Shown: positions 1 through 6,303 of the stretch, in pieces | Position numbering within the stretch: the first letter of the stretch is position 1 | Layout of the letters: each line of letters starts with the position of its first letter | NCBI GenBank assembly: GCA_005882715.1 | Contig: VBEI01000079.1 | Location: forward strand, 1-7,487 | Origin: Chloroflexota bacterium | GTDB lineage: Bacteria > Chloroflexota > Dehalococcoidia > SM23-28-2 > RBG-16-64-32 | Direction of reading: 5' to 3' | DNA: 7,487 nt | Notes under the pieces: model-generated | Databases searched by the model: none | What the model was told of the DNA's origin: nothing | What the model saw: the letters and a program-made list of their open reading frames with translations, nothing else | Made by a program: the position numbers and the translations under genes

Positions 1-2527
1 GGACCCCGGTCTCGCTCTGCATGTCCGATTCTGATTCAATCGCCTCGACCTGAACCGGTGCGGCGGCTTTTCGCGAGCCCTTCATTGTCTTGAGCAGCCG
101 CCCGAAATAATCGCCCGCAAGTTTGTTCGCAGCAGCATACTGCACGAGAAGCGGGTTGCGCACCGCCTCCATGCGCACGAAATGGTCATACCCCAGCTCG
201 GAGATCAGCACGGCCACTTCGGCGAGGGCCTCGAGCGCCAGCTTCTTGCGCTTCAGAGAGAAGTGAACGCTTGCCAGGTGAAATAATGCGGTCGCCAGCT
301 CTCGCTTTGCGTTGCTGTCTCTCAGAAGATTCACGGCGCGTTCAATGGAGGCTGCGGCTGCCTTTAGATCTCCCGCGTCGCGCTTGATCAGACCAAGAGT
401 CGTCGACGAAACCCCAAGCTCGAGCGTCCCGCCCTTCTCTTCTGCCAGGGCTAGGGCGCGCTGGGCCCACGCTTCGGAGTTTGCCGGGTCTCCCATCAAC
501 CGATAGGTCTTCGCCACGCCGTCGGAGATGTAGCTGCTGATCAACACCTCGTCCATCGTTTGAGCCAATCGCAGCGCTTCAAAGTAGAGTTCGATGGCCA
601 GTGAGTACTCGCCCCTATCACGCTTAACGTCAGCCAGGTTTTGACGCAGGTACATCTCGGGTCTCGCGTTGCTCAGACGTCCGGCCCTATCCAGTCCTTC
701 GCCCAGAGCCGTTTCAGCTTGGTCAAACTCGCCCTGTAGGTAATAGAGCACGCCCAGGTTGTTGACAGTGCGTAGGTGGGCCGCATCATTGCCGAGCTTC
801 AGCCAGCACTGTCTCGCACGCTCGAAATAGATGGCAGCATCCGCAAGCCGGCCCATCTGGGCGAGGGCGATGGCAAGGTCGTCGGCAACCAGGGCTACGT
901 TGTAAACGTCCCCCTTCGCTTCGTAGATATCGAGGACGCCACGCAGCTCACTCTCCGCCTGCTTGAGCTCGCCGCACCAGTTAAGTGAGATGCCGAGCTG
1001 TTTTCTCGCCTCCGTGAGCAGGGGCGCCGGACCATCGTGCGCCAGGAGAAGCGCTTCCGCCTTCTTGAGGGCCTGCTTGGACGCCTCGTGCTCCCCCTTC
1101 GCGCGGAGGCACATACCTTCGATTACCAGCGCTTCTGCCTGAAGTGCCCACTCCTGATTCGCTTCGAACGAAGTTATCGCGCGGGAAAGGAGGTTCAGGG
1201 CAAGATCGATCTGGCTCACGTTGTGCAGGATGCGGGCTTTCCAAAGCATGAGCTTCGGCTGTTGCGCGAGCTGCTCGTCGGGTACGGCGTCGAGCCATTC
1301 CGCCAGGGTATCCCACTGCCCCTCTTCGAACATTTGCCAGCCGACCCGGTCCGTCACCTGGACGATCCGCTCCCAGCCACCAGCCTGGATGTAGTGGTAG
1401 ACCGCCTCTTCCCAGTGCTCGGCCTTCTCCATCAACTCAGCGGCCCGAATATTGAGCTCGCGGAAACGTTCTGGCTGCTGGCTGCGGAGATGGCTGACGA
1501 GAAAGGCCCGGAACAGGCGGTGATACCGGCGGCGCCTGCCGTTCTGGTCGTCAGTCAGAACAAAGAGGTTTAACCGTCGCAGCTGATTGAGCCGCTTCTC
1601 GGTATCTGTCGAACCCAGGAGCTCATCCAGGAACTGCTCATCGAGCCAGCGCGGTACAGCGCTGCCGGTGAGGAACTCCTTGAGGTCGTTCGCCAGCGGA
1701 TCGAACTGCTCGAGCTTGACGTACTGAAAGAGCGTGTCCGAACCGCGCAAGTGCTCGAGCGAAATTGCCGTCCGGCTCATTTGAACCCTGTCCGCGAGCA
1801 ATACCAGCGCGCCCGCCCAGCCTTCCGATACGTCGGCCAGGTGCTGAGCGTCGTCGAGCGAGACGTCTTTTCCTAGGACATCGCGGAAGAGATGGACTAC
1901 TTCTTCGCACGTAAAGGAAAAATCTGCCGCGCCGATAGTGTCCACCTCTTGGCGGACAGACATCAGCGGCAGTATGCCGAGTTGGGGCTGCGTGCGCCCG
2001 GAGAGGATGACGTGGCAGCCGGGCGGCAGTCGGTACAGCCATCCTTCGACTATCTGCGTCAGTTCGGTCTCCGCTTCGTCCAGAAAGTGGAAGTCGTCGA
2101 GGACGAATGTCAACGGCGGACCCGGCTGCATGGCTGACACCAGCAACTCTACTGCGCGGTCAGGTCCAATTGAGTCGCCCGTCGCAAGGGCAGTGCCGAG
2201 CTCGATGCCAAAATCCGGTTCCCGCTCCCGACCAGAAGCGACGAGGTAGCGCAGAAACGTGGCGGCATCCCGATCGCGCTCATCGAGACCGTACCAGCAG
2301 ACGGGATCGGTTGCGGCCTGGGCGAAGTCGAGAAGAAGCGTTGTCTTGCCGTAACCCGCGGGCGCGCTCACCAAGGTGATCCTTCGCTCCCGGGCATGCG
2401 AGAGCGCTTCTATTAGGCGCTCACGCCTTACGATCGCTGGGCGGCGAACAGGCAGGCGCACCTTGGAAGGATATGGGACTTCCAAGGCGATACGTCCCCG
2501 TTTACGGGTCTCTGCGGTTTCTGCCAT
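1..2527 (-). CDS. MalT-like STAND ATPase / TPR transcriptional regulator, 3' end beyond window
   Basis: The minus strand is open without a stop from ATG at 2527 to the left edge: 842 codons, C-terminus missing. The N-terminus reads like MalT/LuxR-family STAND regulators: a basic RLPVRRP segment (about residues 24-30), a P-loop SAPAGYGKTT (54-63, Lys61), a WYGLDE motif (78-83) and Walker B FVLDDFHFL (from about 141; Asp144, Asp145). An NTPase arm follows. From about residue 400 (QWDTLAEWLDAVPDEQL) the rest is helical, with about eight TPR-like units such as NNLGVLYYLQGEFDQAE. A charged linker (VQVEAIESESD) reaches the window edge. In this family, ATP and an inducer drive oligomerisation and a terminal domain binds DNA. 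No DNA-binding domain is visible at the N-terminus, so I infer a LuxR HTH or SARP/BTAD domain beyond position 1. The ATG has only a poorly spaced purine stretch (GGGGTGAG abutting it). The inducer cannot be inferred. The family call is strong; the output domain is a guess. Confidence 0.9.
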   Translation of the reverse strand, partial: MAETAETRKRGRIALEVPYPSKVRLPVRRPAIVRRERLIEALSHARERRITLVSAPAGYGKTTLLLDFAQAATDPVCWYGLDERDRDAATFLRYLVASGREREPDFGIELGTALATGDSIGPDRAVELLVSAMQPGPPLTFVLDDFHFLDEAETELTQIVEGWLYRLPPGCHVILSGRTQPQLGILPLMSVRQEVDTIGAADFSFTCEEVVHLFRDVLGKDVSLDDAQHLADVSEGWAGALVLLADRVQMSRTAISLEHLRGSDTLFQYVKLEQFDPLANDLKEFLTGSAVPRWLDEQFLDELLGSTDTEKRLNQLRRLNLFVLTDDQNGRRRRYHRLFRAFLVSHLRSQQPERFRELNIRAAELMEKAEHWEEAVYHYIQAGGWERIVQVTDRVGWQMFEEGQWDTLAEWLDAVPDEQLAQQPKLMLWKARILHNVSQIDLALNLLSRAITSFEANQEWALQAEALVIEGMCLRAKGEHEASKQALKKAEALLLAHDGPAPLLTEARKQLGISLNWCGELKQAESELRGVLDIYEAKGDVYNVALVADDLAIALAQMGRLADAAIYFERARQCWLKLGNDAAHLRTVNNLGVLYYLQGEFDQAETALGEGLDRAGRLSNARPEMYLRQNLADVKRDRGEYSLAIELYFEALRLAQTMDEVLISSYISDGVAKTYRLMGDPANSEAWAQRALALAEEKGGTLELGVSSTTLGLIKRDAGDLKAAAASIERAVNLLRDSNAKRELATALFHLASVHFSLKRKKLALEALAEVAVLISELGYDHFVRMEAVRNPLLVQYAAANKLAGDYFGRLLKTMKGSRKAAAPVQVEAIESESDMQSETGV

Positions 2528-2661
2528 CTCACCCCGGTCTAGAGGGACTGTCCGATTCGTCTGAATTAAAGACGTGACCAAAAGGTTGGTGTTACGAATC
2601 ACCAACGAAAGATTTATCGATGGGGACTAGGGGGTGTGCTCGAGGGCAGATGTGGAAGTGG
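2528..2661. other. Intergenic spacer between the enoyl-CoA hydratase-like gene and the regulator
   Basis: This 134-bp non-coding spacer is more AT-rich than the flanking genes. Apart from the dyad at 2585-2606 I see no other repeat. No pair of -35 and -10 boxes is good enough to name, although the composition and the distance to the regulator ATG would allow a promoter for the regulator here. Confidence 0.5.
2585..2606. promoter_or_regulatory. Perfect dyad in the leader of the regulator gene (possible operator)
   Basis: GTTGGTG (2585-2591) and CACCAAC (2600-2606) form a perfect 7-bp inverted repeat around the 8-nt spacer TTACGAAT. It lies 58 bp upstream of the regulator start and 55 bp past the stop of the enoyl-CoA hydratase-like gene. 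The arm and spacer sizes suit a dimeric DNA-binding protein, so an operator, perhaps autoregulatory, is one reading. On the minus strand the right-hand arm is followed by CTTTTGG, so a weak terminator for the upstream gene is the alternative. The T-run is too short for me to call it one. Confidence 0.4.
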
Positions 2662-3429
2662 CTAGGCGCGGCTTTCCTTCTCGAGGCGGCGCCGTCGCTG
2701 CGCCATCAAGCGGCTGTAGAGGAGCAGGTCAGCATCGCTGTAGACGGCTTCGCCCATCTCGCTGCCGCGCTTCAATGACTTCATCGTCGCCTTTGTGAGC
2801 GCGACGGGCAGCGGCGGGTTCACGATGATCCGCCCCGCGAGTTCGCGCGCCTTCGCCTCGACCTCGCTATCGGGTGCCAGGTGCGTCACGAGGCCGTACT
2901 CGTACGCCTTCGCCGCGCTGAACCGCTCGCACGTCACCGTTAGCTCCAGCGCCCGTGCGTGGCCCATCTCCCGAGCAAGGCGCGGCAGTGCGTTCCAGCC
3001 AAGAGGAAGGTCTAGCTCGACCTCGGGAATCGAGAACCAGGTCGATTCGCCGGCAACGCGCAGGTCGCAGCAGGCGGCGAGGACCAGGGCACCACCGATC
3101 GCGAATCCCTGCACCGCTGCGATCGTGATCTGGTCGAGGCCCTCGATCGCCGCAGAAGTGCGGCTGCCGATGCCCGAGTTGTGCCGGACCTCAAGTTCGT
3201 TGCTCGACCCAGAATCGCGCCACTCGCTGGTGTCGGCGCCAGATGAGAAAACGCCGCCTTCGCCGATGAAGATCACGACACGCGTCTCGAAGTCGTCGGC
3301 CAGGGCCTGACAGACAGCCTGTAAGTCGAGATGCATCTGACGGTTGATGGCGTTCTTCTTCTCCAGCCGGCTGAAGCGCAAGACCATTAGGGCGCCGTCC
3401 CGATCGACCTTCAGTGTCTCGTATTCCAT
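2662..3429 (-). CDS. Enoyl-CoA hydratase/isomerase (crotonase) family protein
   Basis: At 255 aa this is a usual length for a single-domain crotonase, a cytoplasmic family acting on acyl-CoA thioesters. Visible family features are the N-terminal NAIN motif (26-29), the first oxyanion-hole segment VFSSGAD (60-66), and the second with its following helix, GFAIGGALVLAACCDLRVA (108-126). Next come WFSIPEVELDLPLGWNALPRL (131-151) and the C-terminal helices. Aligned by eye to rat mitochondrial enoyl-CoA hydratase, the second catalytic glutamate is kept (Glu136, in PEV) but the first (Glu144 in rat) is replaced by Val116. Classical hydratase activity is therefore doubtful; an isomerase-like or other crotonase reaction is possible, and the substrate is unknown. 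The C-terminus is very basic (RLMAQRRRRLEKESRA). No strong Shine-Dalgarno precedes the ATG. The upstream MFS gene ends 94 bp away. No other fatty-acid or CoA genes are nearby. Confidence 0.9.
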   Translation of the reverse strand: MEYETLKVDRDGALMVLRFSRLEKKNAINRQMHLDLQAVCQALADDFETRVVIFIGEGGVFSSGADTSEWRDSGSSNELEVRHNSGIGSRTSAAIEGLDQITIAAVQGFAIGGALVLAACCDLRVAGESTWFSIPEVELDLPLGWNALPRLAREMGHARALELTVTCERFSAAKAYEYGLVTHLAPDSEVEAKARELAGRIIVNPPLPVALTKATMKSLKRGSEMGEAVYSDADLLLYSRLMAQRRRRLEKESRA

Positions 3430-3523
3430 ACGCTGGGAGTCTAAGCGGAGCGAGGCAGTATGTCACTAAAGCTGGGAGTTCGTTTTGCATTTTTTGCGTT
3501 TGCAGTAACGGTTTGTTCTAGAA
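3430..3523. other. AT-rich spacer upstream of the enoyl-CoA hydratase-like gene
   Basis: This 94-bp spacer is markedly AT-rich against its neighbours. On the minus strand it carries short A-tracts (in GCAAACGC, CAAAAAATGC and GCAAAACG) that could bend DNA. A 9-bp direct repeat GCTGGGAGT occurs at 3432-3440 and 3471-3479. The composition would suit a promoter for the downstream gene, but I could not identify convincing -35 and -10 boxes. Confidence 0.4.
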
Positions 3524-3534
3524 TTAGACAACCG
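3509..3534 (-). other. Imperfect stem-loop at the stop codon of the MFS gene
   Basis: On the minus strand CGGTTGT (3534-3528) can pair with ACAAACCG (3516-3509) with one bulged A, enclosing the MFS stop codon (3524-3526) and the small palindrome TTCTAGAA (3516-3523). It is where a transcript-end structure might sit. No T-tract follows, so I do not call it an intrinsic terminator; it could be a chance hairpin. Confidence 0.25.
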
Positions 3535-4837
3535 GTTCGGCGTCAGGGATGGCCGGTGGCGCTATTTCCGGGCTTGCGCTGGGCACGCGAATGGTGCGAA
3601 CCGGCGAGGCGGCCAACCAGAGAGCAGCGACCAGCATGGCACCGGCGCCAACCGCCAGAGTGCCGCGCAATCCCAGCGTCTCTCCCAGCGCGCCTCCAGC
3701 CAGAATGCCGACCAGCAACACACCGTGTGCGCAGAGCTCGAATCCGGCGTTGACACGCCCGAGAAGGCGGCCCGGAGTTATCGTCTGGCGCAAACTAACC
3801 TCGTTAATGCTGTAGACAACGAAGCCGCCGTCGCCCAACTGCTGAGCTACCAAGAATGCCGCCGCCAGGACGACCCCTCCCGGGGCCAGTGGCACGAGAA
3901 GCATCGACGCTCCAATGACCGCGAGGCCGGAGACCATCGCCGGGCCAATCCCCAACCGGGAGGCAGCCCGCGCGGCGAAAAGTGCCCCGACAAGTGAACT
4001 TATGCCGCCGACCGCGTAAATCATCCCGAGAACGCCCGGCTGGAAATCGAGCACTCGAATGACGTAGAGCCCGAAGGCGGCGCCGAACATTCCGAATGCG
4101 AAGTGGTTCAGGCATTCGCTCACTATCGTTGTTCTGAGGAACGCGTTGCCAAGAATGGTCTGGATTCCTTCTTTAGCCTCGCGCAGCATCCCCGTGCGCT
4201 CCTCCTCGGGGGCGGGGGGGCTCTCCGTCTTGGTGATGCGTCTGATATAGAAGGCGGAGAAGAGGAACGAAACCGCATCGATCAGAATAGCGACGGGCCC
4301 AGTGAACAGTTGCACGAGCCAGCCGGCGGCGCCGAACGCACCGACTTCGGCAGCCGAGTCGCTGGCCTTCAGCTTGCTGTTGCCTTCCAGTAGTTCTTCC
4401 CGCTTTATCAGCGACGGAAGATATGACTGGTAGGCGACTTCAAAGCATATGCTCAGGATGCCGGTTAGGAAGGCTACCACGTAAAGTTGCTCCATGGTCA
4501 GGGCATCGAAGGCGTACGCCAGGGGAATGGAAGCGAGCAGCGTGGCGCGGCCGAGATCGGCGGCGATCATGATAGGACGGCGCCGCAGGCGGTCCACCCA
4601 CACTCCGACGAAGGGCGCGAAAATCAGCTCCGGCACGATGCCCAGGGCGAGGAGCGCTGCGACTTCGAAGGGCCGCGCATCGAGAACGAGAATGGCGGTG
4701 AAATGAAGCGCCGTCCGGCCGATTAGCGATCCAAAGACCGAAATCGTCTCGCCGGCCCAGAGCTTGACGAAGTCGGGATGACGCCAGAGGCCTGTCCTGA
4801 GTCCTCCCAACCGGCCGTTCAGCCATTCGCTAATCAT
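3524..4837 (-). CDS. MFS transporter, DHA3-like drug/solute efflux family
   Basis: This 437-residue inner-membrane protein has the length and hydrophobic pattern of a 12-helix major facilitator. HPDFVKLWAGETIS (20-33) is the usual start of the first helix. MFS motif A between helices 2 and 3 is clear: GVWVDRLRRRPIMIAADLGRA (78-98). The stretch YQSYLPSLIKREELLEGNSKL (136-156) and the later RQTITPGRLLGRVNA (350-364) are typical of the DHA3 branch, which includes the enterobactin exporter EntS and macrolide-efflux-like proteins. A polar loop around 202-225 separates the two halves. The tail is proline-rich (PSASPEIAPPAIPDAEPVV). By family it is probably a proton-driven exporter; the substrate cannot be read from sequence. 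The start ATG lies inside a short phased repeat. A GGAT nine bases upstream is the only Shine-Dalgarno-like sequence, so this start is plausible but not certain. The rtcB stop lies 69 bp upstream. Confidence 0.92.
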   Translation of the reverse strand: MISEWLNGRLGGLRTGLWRHPDFVKLWAGETISVFGSLIGRTALHFTAILVLDARPFEVAALLALGIVPELIFAPFVGVWVDRLRRRPIMIAADLGRATLLASIPLAYAFDALTMEQLYVVAFLTGILSICFEVAYQSYLPSLIKREELLEGNSKLKASDSAAEVGAFGAAGWLVQLFTGPVAILIDAVSFLFSAFYIRRITKTESPPAPEEERTGMLREAKEGIQTILGNAFLRTTIVSECLNHFAFGMFGAAFGLYVIRVLDFQPGVLGMIYAVGGISSLVGALFAARAASRLGIGPAMVSGLAVIGASMLLVPLAPGGVVLAAAFLVAQQLGDGGFVVYSINEVSLRQTITPGRLLGRVNAGFELCAHGVLLVGILAGGALGETLGLRGTLAVGAGAMLVAALWLAASPVRTIRVPSASPEIAPPAIPDAEPVV

Positions 4838-4875
4838 CTGCGTTCATCCGTGATCTATCTGTGAAATCTGCGTTG
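4836..4875. repeat. Short tandem-like ATCTGYG repeat with ~10-bp period
   Basis: Four degenerate units read on the plus strand: ATCTGCGTTC (4836), ATCCGTGATCT (4846), ATCTGTGAA (4857) and ATCTGCGTTG (4866). Their spacings are 10, 11 and 9 bp, close to one helical turn, so all units face the same side of the duplex. The repeat fills most of the 69-bp gap between rtcB and the MFS gene and overlaps the MFS start codon (4835-4837). Similar interspersed ATCTGTG/ATCTGCG strings occur between genes in various environmental bacteria, to my recollection; I cannot name a proven function. In this position it also forms the translation initiation region of the MFS mRNA. Confidence 0.6.
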
Positions 4876-4906
4876 AGTGCTGACTTCTGCCGATCATCGT
4901 TGCTCC

Positions 4907-6106
4907 CTATAGCCCCTTGTAGTTAATGAACTGGCTGATCTTCGTGACCGGCTTGATCAGATCGGCCGAGTCCTGGATCACCTTCTCGATGGGCTTGTAC
5001 GCGGAGGGCGCCTCGTCAAGCAGCTTCTGGGCGTCGCGGTCCAGCCAGGTCTTGCCCGCCATCTGCTTCCGGAAATCCTCCGGCGAAAGCGTCTTGCGCG
5101 CCTGGTTCCGGCCCATCACGCGCCCCGCCCCATGCGGGCTTGTCGCGTATGCCTCAGCATTGCCTCGGCCGCGCACGATGTACGTCGCGGCGCCCATGCT
5201 GCCGGGGATGATGCCCATCCTGCCCTCGCTCGCGTCGATCGCGCCCTTGCGTGTCATCCACGCGCCGTCGTCGAGCCGCTCGGCGTAGTTGTGGTGACAA
5301 TTGATGCGCTGGACCTCGTTCCAGTCGCTCCCGAGCTCCAGCGAGACGGCCTCCATCAGCGAGTCCATCATCGCCTCGCGTTGGGCATAAGCGTACCGCT
5401 GCGCCCAGAGCATGTCCTCCAGGTACGCTTCGGCCTGCTTTGTGCCAACCATCAGGTACGCGAAATCGCGGTCTTCGAGGGCAATGCCCTCCGCCGCGCA
5501 GGCATCCTTCGCGACCCCGACGTGCGATGTGGCGAGCAGGTTGCCGATTCCGCGCGAGCCGGAGTGCAGCAGCAGCCAGACCTGTCCGCGCGCATCTTCG
5601 GAAACCTCGACGAAGTGGTTGCCCGCGCCGAGCGTGCCGAACTGGATGAGTGCCTTGTTGCGCAGGTCGGGCGAGCGCCTGACGAGCGCCGCGTCATCGA
5701 TGCCGGCCGGGAACCCGTGGTCCTCGATGAATCGTTTCGCCTGCGGGAGCGGCCGTTTGTGGCTGGTGCCGACGCCCGAGGGGATCAGCTCTCGAATATA
5801 TTGGAGGACTCGTCCTTCCTTGCCGACGAAGTCGTCCCGCTGGACGTCCGTCTGCACGGCAATCATCCCGCAGCCAATGTCGACGCCGACGGCGTAGGGC
5901 ATGACCGCCTCCTTCGTCTTGAGCGCGCTGCCGACCGGCGGGCCGAAGCCGAAGTGGGCATCCGGCATAAGCGCGAGGTAGCCCTCGATGATCGGCAGCC
6001 GGCTAATGCGCTCGGCCTGCCTCATCGTCGCCTGGTCGATTATCGACGCCCAGGACTTGACGGTTCCCTTTCCGTATTCGTTTTCGGTCTCGATGGTTTC
6101 AATCAT
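4907..6106 (-). CDS. rtcB: RNA-splicing ligase RtcB
   Basis: RtcB joins RNA ends carrying a 2',3'-cyclic or 3'-phosphate to 5'-OH ends, using GTP and Mn2+, in RNA repair and tRNA splicing. The 399-residue product is full length for the family (E. coli RtcB is 408). Family motifs appear in order: MPDAHFGFGPPVGS (47-60), VDIGCGM (75-81; metal ligands Asp76 and Cys79), GTLGAGNHFVEV (157-168; Asn163, His164), LLHSGSRGIG (179-188; His181), CHHNYAE (270-276), PGSMG (301-305) and SPHGAGRVMGR (323-333). His325 matches the histidine that is guanylylated in E. coli RtcB (His337). All catalytic and metal residues I can place are present, so activity is likely. No archease, rtcA or rtcR lies beside it. 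The ATG has no strong Shine-Dalgarno, and a small upstream ORF ends in an ATGA overlap with it, so translational coupling is possible. The 5' region carries a 100-bp inverted-repeat element. Confidence 0.97.
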   Translation of the reverse strand: MIETIETENEYGKGTVKSWASIIDQATMRQAERISRLPIIEGYLALMPDAHFGFGPPVGSALKTKEAVMPYAVGVDIGCGMIAVQTDVQRDDFVGKEGRVLQYIRELIPSGVGTSHKRPLPQAKRFIEDHGFPAGIDDAALVRRSPDLRNKALIQFGTLGAGNHFVEVSEDARGQVWLLLHSGSRGIGNLLATSHVGVAKDACAAEGIALEDRDFAYLMVGTKQAEAYLEDMLWAQRYAYAQREAMMDSLMEAVSLELGSDWNEVQRINCHHNYAERLDDGAWMTRKGAIDASEGRMGIIPGSMGAATYIVRGRGNAEAYATSPHGAGRVMGRNQARKTLSPEDFRKQMAGKTWLDRDAQKLLDEAPSAYKPIEKVIQDSADLIKPVTKISQFINYKGL

Positions 6107-6219
6107 GGTGCTTGAATCCGTTCGTTCTGCGATCGAGGCGTCGAAGCCATCATTGCTGCCTCGCCCACGATCATGACGTAGTAGAGACGCCCCGCGGGGT
6201 ATCGAGCCGAGTCGCGCAT
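6103..6219 (-). CDS. Possible small upstream ORF (38 aa) overlapping the rtcB start
   Basis: An ATG at 6219-6217 opens a 38-codon frame on the minus strand. It ends in TGA at 6105-6103, sharing bases with the rtcB ATG (ATGA overlap). The peptide begins MRDSARYPAGRLYYVMIVGE and ends NERIQAP; I do not recognise it. Internal ATGs at 6174-6172 and further in would give shorter versions. A purine stretch (GAAAGA) abuts the first ATG, which is too close for a good ribosome-binding site. The overlap suggests either a leader peptide coupled to rtcB translation or chance. Its first third runs through the inner arm of the inverted repeat at 6181-6280, so part of the reading frame is constrained by the repeat rather than by protein function. 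I rate it a weak gene candidate. Confidence 0.3.
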   Translation of the reverse strand: MRDSARYPAGRLYYVMIVGEAAMMASTPRSQNERIQAP

Positions 6220-6303
6220 TCTTTCACGAGCGAGTCCCCGGGGTCAGCGACGTGGTCCCGATTCGTTGGGGCGTCTCTACGCGAGGCGTGGTTCACCGGT
6301 ACA
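6107..6303. other. Intergenic spacer between the permease gene and rtcB
   Basis: This 197-bp spacer holds the inverted-repeat element (6181-6280) and the small ORF candidate (6103-6219). The remainder shows no tRNA, no T-tract terminator and no promoter I can name. As the longest gap in the window, it is the most likely place for an independent rtcB promoter. Confidence 0.5.
6181..6280. repeat. 100-bp inverted-repeat element with 13-bp perfect arms
   Basis: GTAGAGACGCCCC (6181-6193) and GGGGCGTCTCTAC (6268-6280) are exact reverse complements and bound a 100-bp segment. Two shorter nested pairs lie inside: ATCG (6201-6204) with CGAT (6259-6262), and GTCGC (6211-6215) with GCGAC (6247-6251). 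The palindromes CCCCGCGGGG (6190-6199) and CCCCGGGG (6236-6243) are also present. The arms resemble a palindromic intergenic repeat I associate with Cyanobacteria and Chloroflexota, but there the two halves are close together, whereas here 74 bp separate them. It could be a REP/MITE-like element or a structured leader of the rtcB mRNA. It encodes no transposase and I see no clear target-site duplication. Confidence 0.7.

Noticed and set aside
1037..1573. Plus-strand open frame of 178 codons opposite the regulator
   Set aside because: The minus strand carries an unbroken, recognisable TPR region here; the plus frame has no family features and no ribosome-binding site.
3191..3490. Alternative minus-strand frame (99 codons) overlapping the start of the enoyl-CoA hydratase-like gene
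   Set aside because: It is an out-of-frame shadow of the crotonase-family gene and has no family motifs.
4836..4875. CRISPR-like short repeat array
   Set aside because: Units are about 10 bp, adjacent and degenerate, with no spacers and no cas genes nearby.
5132..6115. Long plus-strand open frame (327 codons) opposite rtcB
   Set aside because: It is the antisense shadow of a clear rtcB gene; the translation is rich in Arg, Ala, Val and Asp without recognisable motifs, as expected from GC-rich codon bias.
6181..6280. Intrinsic terminator of the permease gene
   Set aside because: The arms are 74 bp apart and no T-tract follows on the minus strand; a standard terminator hairpin would be compact.
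6181..6280. Insertion sequence or complete transposon
   Set aside because: There is no transposase reading frame and no clear target-site duplication around the inverted arms.
6107..6303. tRNA gene or hammerhead-type self-cleaving ribozyme in the rtcB leader
   Set aside because: I looked for a T-loop GTTCRA with acceptor pairing and for a CTGATGA...GAAA core on both strands; neither is present in a workable arrangement.
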